Origin: Symsagittifera roscoffensis | Taxonomy: Eukaryota; Xenacoelomorpha; Acoela; Convolutidae | Assembly: GCF_963678635.1 (NCBI RefSeq) | Contig: NC_087069.1 | Span: 558,001 to 622,000 of the forward strand | DNA: 64,000 nucleotides | Direction: 5' to 3' | Translations under genes and position numbers: made by a program | In this document: piece by piece, positions 57,145-64,000 of the stretch | How positions within the stretch are numbered: position 1 is the stretch's first letter | Layout: every line of letters begins with the position of its first letter | Notes under the pieces: generated by a model | Databases searched by the model: none | Seen by the model: the letters and a program-made list of their open reading frames with translations, nothing else | Told to the model about the DNA's origin: nothing

Positions 57145-58229
57145 CAGGTAAGTATGAATTAAGTAAATATTACTAACTAATTACAGTATTAAAAACTCAC
57201 CATTCTTTATTCATGTTTTCTTTAGATTTTTAGCCTTCATCCTAGATCATCTGAAAAATTCACAAAAGACAAATAAAAAATAGCAAACTTCTTCAAAACT
57301 GTTTAAGACCCTATTAAACTTTTGCACCAACAATTAAATAAATATAATACCAATGCAGTAAATTAATTTATAAAATTTTCCCCCCAAAAGCAGTAAATCT
57401 AATTATAATGAAAATTTGTATCTTAAAATTCCCCCATAACTAGCAGTAAATTTCCAAATTCTATGCAGTAAATTAATAAAATGCAATTGCAGTACTAACC
57501 TTTTGATATTTTCATTCATTCGCACAGAAATTCTATCCACACTCGCACAGCTCGCCCACGAAGAATTGTTTAAAATAATGAATTTCAGTTTCAAGTTTTC
57601 ACACTCAACAACTCTAACATATAATAACATGTTTCAAACTTTCCTTTAACCCGGTTGGAAAGGAATCATATACTAAACAAAACTAACCAACGCAGCTTAC
57701 TAAATACCACAAATCATAGAATAACAGCATGACTAAGAAAAGGAAACCAACGGTACCCAAACCGGATTAACCCAGTTTAAAACTGGATAATTTATTCTTT
57801 TGAAGACTATTACAAAGTCTTAGAAAGAGATAATAAAACACAAAAAAGTCGAAAGACAAACCCATACCACAAACAATTTGCTTTTTGAAAAAAGTACATA
57901 ACCAACAAGACACAAGTAAAACCACAACAAACCCAACATAAAACGTTGTCACATAACAGGACCCCTCACAAAAACCGCATGAAATCATACTCCCACACCT
58001 GGCCTAACCCACCAGGAAGGACGTCCTGAGCATGCTCTATAGCCGGCCTAACCCACCGTGCTACATCCACGCTTTGTGACCACACCTTTATTTTTAATAA
58101 GAGCTACTCAAGGGTGAGTAACTCTTCAAAATAACCGAACTAAAACAAAAAGCTTTTGTGAAAACAACTAACTAAAATCATTATTAAAAAATATTAAACT
58201 AATAAAAGTTTTATAAAATGTAAAATCAC
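57145..58229 (+). other. 3' region with splice donor and repeated GCAGTAAAT motif
   Basis: There is no ORF. A consensus donor GTAAGTATG is at 57148 with acceptors ending at 57225 and 57233. GCAGTAAAT or a near variant recurs about five times between 57353 and 57500. GGCCTAACCCACC occurs twice (near 57999 and 58045). A stem AGAGCTACTC/GAGTAACTCT lies near 58101-58126. These may be RNA export, stability or processing signals. Confidence 0.45.
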
Positions 58230-58496
58230 ATGATGCAATATATAGATCAGAATACAACACCAAGGACGAACATCAAAAGACAAGACGACCCCTACTACAC
58301 TCGAGAGAGAATGACCAACTACAATCGATATGCCGCTCACAATCACAACTCAAAGGATTTAGAGTACGACTTGACCTCGCAGAAAAGGACTTCATTGAAC
58401 CAGACCAATGACCACCTCGATGACCCAAGTGTACGTACAGATCCGAGTAACCAGGCATCCCCTCCACGCACAATCTCCACGCCATTCCCAAGCTAA
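58230..58496 (+). CDS. Possible small accessory ORF (88 aa)
   Basis: This ATG ORF near the 3' LTR is hydrophilic with a basic/aromatic middle (RQDDPYYTRERMTNYNRY). It overlaps the next ORF in another frame, so a frameshift or small intron could join them. No domain is recognised, and it may be chance. Confidence 0.3.
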   Translation: MMQYIDQNTTPRTNIKRQDDPYYTRERMTNYNRYAAHNHNSKDLEYDLTSQKRTSLNQTNDHLDDPSVRTDPSNQASPPRTISTPFPS

Positions 58497-58662
58497 GATC
58501 AGACACAAAAGAAGTTCTCCACGAAGAACAGAAAAACCTGACATAGCCAACCATTCTGAAATCAGAATTGATTTTGTTGCAAAGACCCAGTCGTTGTCAC
58601 AAGAAGAAGCGGAAGAAAAATATGATGTTCGCCAAATACCAACGTCCATCATCCACCCTTGA
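58408..58662 (+). CDS. Possible small accessory ORF (84 aa)
   Basis: It overlaps the preceding ORF in another frame. It has an Arg/Ser-rich centre (KIRHKRSSPRRTEKP) and an acidic helix (LSQEEAEEKYD). It ends 45 bp before the 3' LTR. This could be the second part of one small basic regulatory protein, but the evidence is weak. Confidence 0.3.
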   Translation: MTTSMTQVYVQIRVTRHPLHAQSPRHSQAKIRHKRSSPRRTEKPDIANHSEIRIDFVAKTQSLSQEEAEEKYDVRQIPTSIIHP

Positions 58663-58707
58663 ATTACAGAAGAACTGTTCTAAAAAACTCTGTAAAACCC
58701 GGATGGG

Positions 58708-59115
58708 TGGAACCTGATCTAAACTATATTTTATGATTGGATAAATTAAATGTTTTACCAATGTAAAGTATTTAATATTAACCAATCATGATCCATCAAA
58801 CTAACAACCCACTTATTTGTAAGTGCTGAAGTTACTTGTAATTTCAGCACCAGAGATTTGAATTTAACTTAGAAATTAGTTGGACTCTCCCGAGCACTTC
58901 AGCAGCCGCAATAAACCAGTATACCCTAGATCTATTGAGCCTAGCAGAGACTAGTTAAACAACCTGAGACTAGATAGTATAAGAGTAAGATTAGGATCGG
59001 TATTAGACTAAGAAGTTGCACGAATCTATCCGGCCGAAAATAAGATAGCGTGACGAGCAGACGGTGTACCCTATCCGAAATTACTCTATGAGTTATACAC
59101 CCCAGTCCTAACTCA
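58708..59115 (+). repeat. 3' LTR of the 18.9-kb element
   Basis: 408 bp, identical to the 5' LTR but for one T/C difference and a missing AG. AATAAA is at 58910 and the stem-loop at 58823-58850. The sequence just before it (ggatggg) is only a weak polypurine tract. Confidence 0.96.
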
Positions 59116-59491
59116 AATAGGTTGATTTAAATAAACTGTGAGTCAAAATGTTTTTTGAACATTTGAACTCATTACGCTCTATTTTAAATTTAAGGGAGAT
59201 CGCGGTTTCTCGGAGTTTAACTGGTAGTAACAAAAATAATGCCTTTTTGGAAATAGCGCATTCGTAAATAGTATCATAAAATGGAACTTAGATTGTTAAA
59301 AAAGCGTCAAAACAAAGCTTCTTATTGATATCAAAAAATGGTTTTTCTAAGCAAGTTTCCTAAAATGATTGAGTTTTTTTCGTCTCAACAAACATCGTGT
59401 CAGCTAATCAGTGACTCGTTTGGGATATTTGGTGGATTAAGCATAGTTTTTTGAATGGTGAAAAGAACAGCTACGCTGTCAATTCACTTAC

Positions 59492-59556
59492 TTCCAAGTC
59501 TTCTTTTGTCTGCTCCAGTTGACCTCTAAGCTCTCCAAACGCATCAATGATCAAAC
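59492..59556 (-). CDS. RyR: Ryanodine receptor exon (post-S6 segment)
   Basis: A 65-nt internal exon bounded by CTTCAG acceptor and GTAAGTG donor (all on the minus strand). It completes a split Gly codon and encodes LIIDAFGELR then an EQ-T-KEDLE helix, which is the highly conserved segment following the pore helix of ryanodine receptors. The IP3 receptor has IIDTFADLR at this place, so RyR is the better match. The donor leaves phase 0; the next exon was not found in the window. The protein is the calcium-release channel of the endoplasmic or sarcoplasmic reticulum. Confidence 0.88.
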
Positions 59557-59865
59557 CTGAAGAACAACATCATTCATTTTCAGCATCAAGAGCGAAGGGT
59601 TTTTGAGAGAAGAAGATAAGATTTATACCAAAATCAAAATTTATACCAAAATCAAATGATTTGCTTGACTTAGCTTATTAAAAAATTAGTAATATGGGTG
59701 AATTATTCACTAACACTTTTTTTGAATTGCATGTAGTCATCAAAAGCATTGAGTTCAAGAATTGTCAGCTAATTGAGCTGTAACTCAAAGTCAATTGAGT
59801 TTTTTCTTAATGAATGTAAGTTTCAGATCTGCATGCCAAAACTTAGTTTGCTGTCTATGACCCAC
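59557..59865 (-). other. Intron of the ryanodine receptor gene
   Basis: 309 bp, starting GTGGGT and ending CTTCAG on the minus strand. It joins the two exons in phase 1. Confidence 0.8.
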
Positions 59866-59954
59866 CTTGGATGATGGCGAGAAGAATGACGATGACGAAG
59901 AAGAAAAAGGTCATGTCGAAGATGATCCTCATGTACATGAGGTCCTGTCCGTCT
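59866..59954 (-). CDS. RyR: Ryanodine receptor exon (pore-lining helix), cut by an assembly gap
   Basis: The minus-strand frame from the gap edge encodes FDMTFFFFVIVILLAIIQG, the near-invariant inner pore helix of ryanodine receptors. It is preceded by a DLMYMRII segment at the place of the usual acidic-YR-I/V-V motif. The exon's 5' part lies in the N run, so upstream pore residues (the GGGIGDE filter) cannot be seen. It ends with GTGGGT. Confidence 0.9.
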
Positions 59955-60154
59955 NNNNNNNNNNNNNNNNNNNNNNNNNNNNNNNNNNNNNNNNNNNNNN
60001 NNNNNNNNNNNNNNNNNNNNNNNNNNNNNNNNNNNNNNNNNNNNNNNNNNNNNNNNNNNNNNNNNNNNNNNNNNNNNNNNNNNNNNNNNNNNNNNNNNNN
60101 NNNNNNNNNNNNNNNNNNNNNNNNNNNNNNNNNNNNNNNNNNNNNNNNNNNNNN
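59955..60154. other. 200-N assembly gap
   Basis: Exactly 200 N, a standard placeholder for a gap of unknown size. It interrupts the ryanodine receptor pore exon. Confidence 0.99.
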
Positions 60155-61338
60155 CCACAGGCTATTTTTCGTAACAATCAAAATTTTTAGAAGATATGAA
60201 AGCCTTCTGCTGAAATAAATTGTTTCCAGAAACACTGCGTTAAAAGTGGTGATACAAAACTTTGATAGGCTACCAGTTCACTTTATTAAGTTCGTGGAAA
60301 ATTTTTTTGCTGAGCTACTAAGATGTTGAAGAGCTACTAGTAAAATGTTCGGTCAAGTTTCTGGAGTATACAAGCAAATGAATTTCACACCGTTCAATTG
60401 GCAGATGATACATAATTAGTTTAAGATATTCCAATTTTGAAAAACCCTGTCGTTGTGAAAACTCAAGATTGAACACATGATTAATGCAGAAAACAAAGAT
60501 AAAAACGGAAATGTGAAAAACAGTAAAACATTCAGGTCAATTTTTTTTTCTAAAAATGAAAATCTGAAAACCAAAAAATCAGTGCGAGACCTTGGTTTTG
60601 AATTGGGCAAAAATTTTAGTTTTGTGAACAAAACTTTTAAATGTTTTTGGAAATTCAATCAAAAAAATTAAAGTCGACTTTTTTGTAACAAAACTGTGTA
60701 AAAGTTTGCTTCATAAGAAAAAATTGTAGATATCGAGACCTTATTCCAAAAAACAACGTACTTCCTGTAGAAAGTTTCATACACTATTTGCTCTGCAGGA
60801 AAATTTTGATCTTGTCATTGAAAAATCAAGTCTTGCAACTGGTGAATGAAAAATAAAAGAATTATGCAACAACCTGTCGAAAAAAAAGACCAAAAAACTG
60901 AGTTTTCGACACAGTTGTGGAAATTACTAATCAGTTGCCAGAGATGGAGGCTAGAACTACAATGGTTTTCATAAAATTCGAATGAGCTAAAAAAAAAGAA
61001 GCAAAAAAATAAAGTTAAAAAACAGCTAACGAAATATTGGCGATTTTGAACGACATATGCATAAATAACTCTCGTAATTACGTTACAATTAATTGTTCGG
61101 CTCTTTTTCCTTTCCCCAAATTCAAATTTCTACCGGTGAAATTTTGCTAACGTTATCCGAATGTTACGAGAACTTACATGCCAATTGAGTAGGCCATGAG
61201 AAGCATATTTGGTCTTAATAACTAACCGTGTAAAACCCCTGCCCCTGTTTAGACCATAAAATTGATGCTTATTGTGAGGTGGGAAGAAAAAGAAAAAGAA
61301 CCCATTATACTAATAAAGGTTGGGGGCCAGCCTGGATC
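60155..61338. other. No gene seen; probable ryanodine receptor intron
   Basis: AT-rich DNA with no convincing exon on the minus strand. It lies upstream of the pore exon in gene orientation. Confidence 0.5.
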
Positions 61339-62145
61339 CCCGTACCCAGTAAATTTGTAAATTTTCTAAAACAGATCTGAAATAATCTTCTTCAGATCTA
61401 AATTTCAGATCTGAAATAGGCTGTGAAATGTTCAAATAACGCTTGGATACTTTAAGGATTGGTTATTTCAGATCTAATTTCAGGTCTCAAATTTTGTTTT
61501 TCTTAGTTTTTTCACATCTGAAAAAAACTATTTCTGATCTAATTTCGGATCTCAAACTTAGTTTTTTTTGTTTATTTCAGATCTGAGAAGTCAACGATTT
61601 GGACTCAGTTTTTGCTTTTTTTAGCTTTTGCTAGCTACTAGCAGGTAATCAGCGAAGTCTGAAGCTGGAGACTGCCGAAGTAAGTTTCCCCAAGCATTAG
61701 ATAAACATTGGAAACGCATGTGTAGTGCATGAAAAGCAAAAGAAATTTACAAAAAACTCTAACAAATTTTGAAAACTTTTTAACTCAGTTGAACAAAAAA
61801 TTTAGTTAAAAAAAACTCTTTGTGAAAAAATTCGTAAGTTTTTCTGACCGCTAGCTAATCTAAACATAATTGTATATTGCAGAAACATCAAAAAAACTTC
61901 CATTTTTTGCTCGAAATGCATAAATTATAATTTAACAAAGGATTTCTCAGATCTGATTTCAGATCTGAAATTTTGTCTTTCAAGGTAAATTCAGAACTGA
62001 ATTGTTTCAATTCAGATCCAAATTTCAGATCTGCAATTTGTAAACGCTTATCAAGATCTGAAATAAAGAATTTCAGATCTGAGAATCAACTTATGTAAAA
62101 AATAAAGAATTTCAGAACTTGCACAGAAAATCTCCTGGGTACGGG
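61339..62145. mobile_element. 0.8-kb inverted-repeat element rich in TTTCAGATCTGAAAT motifs
   Basis: The ends are CCCGTACCCAG (61339-61349) and CTGGGTACGGG (62135-62145), a perfect 11-bp inverted repeat. Inside, clustered near both ends, are many copies of the self-complementary AGATCTGAAAT/ATTTCAGATCT core. No ORF is present. This fits a non-autonomous DNA transposon with subterminal repeats (transposase-binding sites). The family is not assigned. Confidence 0.6.
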
Positions 62146-62538
62146 TCTACTCAATCTTGTTTGTTGAATTCTAAAACAATATAAGAAGCCATGTGTTTTT
62201 TAAACTGCGTTTTAAAGTAAAAATTTAACAAACTTGTATAAAAATAATGAAAAATATTTACTATCTTTTGTTTTATCTTGATTTTTTACTCAGTATTTGG
62301 GTATGCTTCGTGTGTTAAATTTCAAAAGAACTGTTCAATTTTTAGGAGAACAATGGAATGGTTTGTCTGTTTTTGTGTTTCACTTTAAGAAAATTCTAAG
62401 TAAAAACTTCAAAAATGAACTTCAGCTTAATCAAATATGAAATCCAAAACAAGCGCGGTTTTAAAAGGTAATTGGTTGAAGTTCCTCTGTGTCAACGACG
62501 TATAACGAGCTGAACATAGAATTGATTACCCGGGTTGA

Positions 62539-62640
62539 CCTCCATACACCAAAAATGCTTATCATACAATTTCATGCAACAAAAAACGTTATCATACAAT
62601 TCCATACCTCAAGTGTATGGAGGAAATGCTTGTCATACAG
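62539..62640 (-). repeat. Satellite-related fragment in inverse orientation
   Basis: On the minus strand it reads like the 29-33 kb satellite unit (GTATGGAATTGTATGATAA, GGTGTATGGAGGTC). CCTCCATACAC (62539-62549) and GTGTATGGAGG (62613-62623) form an 11-bp inverted repeat. Confidence 0.65.
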
Positions 62641-63109
62641 TTTTCATAAATTTTCGAAAATTCATAAAAAATTATTTTGTTTTGTTTTTCAAGCGCAAAT
62701 CGAATTTTGTACGCAAACAAACGTTTTCTGAAAAAGTCTTTCATGCATGCAAAACTTAATTTTTTGTGTGCATAACGTAGTCTTGGATACGATAAAATTG
62801 GCTTTTTTCTTTTCACTTAAACTTTTTTTTTCAAAAACGCTGAAATTTCTAATTTTTTTGTATAGCGTGTTTATGTATGCCTTGATTAATGTCTGATAGT
62901 TTAAAAATTCACAAATTTAAAATAATCATCTTTAAAAATTTTGCCAAAAACCAAAAGTTTGTTACTTTTGTTACATCATTTGTGGAGGACAGCTCGAAGA
63001 CAATTCAGGTCGTTTTCTATGCTTTGTAAATGCAAGAGCGTCCAACCTTTGGTAATTTGAGTAACCAAGGTCTTTGTCACCTATCATAAAATTTCCATTT
63101 ATGGGAAAA

Positions 63110-63205
63110 AGCTTATCATAAAGTTTTCATACAATGTTCTGTACGTATGGAATTGCATGAAAAATTTCACATTTATGAGAATTGTATGATGTGCATTTTT
63201 GGTCA
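63110..63205 (+). repeat. Second satellite-related fragment
   Basis: Contains GTATGGAATTGCATGA and GAATTGTATGATGTGCATTTTTGG, variants of the satellite unit seen at 29-33 kb. It is short and degenerate. Confidence 0.5.
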
Positions 63206-63215
63206 ATCCGGTTAG

Positions 63216-63407
63216 ATGTTGCTCCGTCTTGTTCTCATTTTCACACTGCTAGTGATAGCTGAGGCACAGTAAAGGCGTTGCACAAGAGGTTCGAACTGTT
63301 TCATTGGAGAAGAAAGCAGTGGAGGAAAACGCTATAACCCATATCCTCGCCTTCCTGATCTCTTTCCCATGCACATTCGTTGTAATCCAGTTTGCTTCCT
63401 TGGCTAA
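63216..63407 (+). pseudogene. Short ORF with signal peptide, stop, then a cysteine-containing frame
   Basis: ATG 63216 begins a clear secretion-signal-like sequence (LVLIFTLLVIAEAQ). The frame then hits TAA at 63270-63272. The same register continues for 44 codons with four cysteines (spacing C-x5-C ... C-x3-C) and a KR dibasic site, ending at TAA 63405. It could be a broken secreted-peptide gene, a gene with an intron near GTAAAG (63269), or chance. I assign no function. Confidence 0.3.
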
Positions 63408-64000
63408 ATTGCTTCCTAGGCCAAGTTTGCTTGAATCGCAGATGCAACTTCTAAGAAGAAGCAATTGTAACAAAAGAATTGATGATAATGATAACCGTTT
63501 TCATCTAGCAATTGTCCTTAGTACACCCGCATTTTGACATTAAAAAAACGTTAATTGTTTCTTCTGCATAACTGGAAGTGCAACTAGCAGTATACGCACA
63601 TTTTCTAACGCACTTTTCTCGCACTTGTTTCTTTCATGTTTTGTAAGCTCTAGTCAATGATTCATTAATTCCACTAGGGAACTTTTTTTGATAATTGATA
63701 ATTTCATAAAATGCCTAATACCTACAGCGTGACTGATTCCAATAATTGTTCATTAAAATCTGAAACAACTCGAACAACTCAGGTTTCTGTTACTTTGATT
63801 CAAAATAACTAGTTCAGATAAAAAGAAACAGTTTTGGCAGATGCACGTCTCAAATTTGAGTCAGATTCAAACGCATCTGTAGGGGGCTGGATTAAGTTGA
63901 TCATCCATAAAAGCAATTTTGGATTAAGAACAACTGGTTTTTCCAGAATCTTTAATTTGAGTAAACAATTTAGTCTGTGTTTGTTTTTTGTTTTGGTTTT

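Larger units (their letters stand above)
40258..59115 (+). mobile_element. Complete 18.9-kb Ty3/gypsy-type endogenous retroelement with env-like gene
   Basis: Direct LTRs flank a primer binding site, leader, small basic ORF, gag-protease, pol with gypsy-order RT-RH-IN, several extra ORFs, an envelope-type gene and a 3' region. The plus strand is A- and C-rich and poor in G, which marks it off from its flanks. Typical Ty3/gypsy elements are 5-9 kb, so this one is about twice the usual size. No perfect target-site duplication is visible (aaaa before, aaat after). LTR near-identity indicates recent insertion. Confidence 0.92.

Noticed and set aside
59823-60235. ORFs spanning the run of N
   Set aside because: They are made of unknown residues across the 200-N gap; only the 59866-59954 segment is real coding sequence.

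Overview
The window is eukaryotic, from an invertebrate animal genome. Almost all of it is transposable-element and repeat DNA. The only host gene I can recognise is on the minus strand near 59.5-60.0 kb: two exons encoding the pore-lining helix and adjacent segment of a ryanodine receptor (59866-59954+ and 59492-59556), joined across a 309-bp GT-AG intron and cut by a 200-N assembly gap. A ryanodine receptor points to a metazoan. I cannot assign a phylum; the short introns, the Penelope-like elements and the AT-rich background fit several invertebrate groups.

Layout. (1) About 1-15.9 kb: the 3' part of a very large, comparatively GC-rich Ty3/gypsy LTR retrotransposon, all plus strand. Its pol (RT, RNase H, integrase with D,D-35-E, GPY/F) runs into a C-terminal domain that looks like a macrodomain of the TARG1/ALC1 kind. 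Pol is followed by three more long reading frames, one of which holds an SGNH/GDSL hydrolase domain plus a second degenerate SGNH-like domain. The 5' LTR, gag and protease lie outside the window. (2) 15.97-17.9 kb: a rearranged LINE remnant. (3) 17.2-25.8 kb: a 4.3-kb block (LINE 3' end, a small inverted-repeat element, and a dead minus-strand Penelope-like element with GIY-YIG endonuclease and a PHD-like finger inside its RT) present twice in tandem, with a third fragment at 26.8-27.2 kb. (4) 29-36.3 kb: AT-rich satellite-like DNA containing a second large tandem duplication with a 3.43-kb period. (5) 36.3-40.3 kb: unassigned DNA with a 325-bp tandem duplication.

(6) 40258-59115: a complete, apparently young 18.9-kb Ty3/gypsy-type endogenous retroelement with 408-410-bp LTRs that differ by one substitution and one 2-bp indel. 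It has a tRNA-like primer binding site, a structured leader, a small basic ORF, gag with zinc knuckle and protease, and pol in the -1 frame. It also has a spliced multi-membrane-segment small protein, a long ORF lacking any ATG, an envelope-type glycoprotein gene, a 599-codon gene overlapping env by 4 bases, and a long 3' leader-like region. It lies antisense to, and just 3' of, the ryanodine receptor exon. (7) 60.2-64 kb: intron-like DNA with an 0.8-kb inverted-repeat element rich in TTTCAGATCTGAAAT motifs, inverted satellite pieces, and a short signal-peptide ORF broken by a stop.

How the genes relate. Within each LTR element the ORFs are close-packed on one strand and follow the order expected for one polycistronic or spliced RNA. 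Several frames are broken by exactly one stop codon (TAG, TAA or TGA), which suggests young decay, leaky readthrough, or base errors rather than old pseudogenes. The two most unusual points are the macrodomain/SGNH cargo of the first element and the size and extra gene content of the second.
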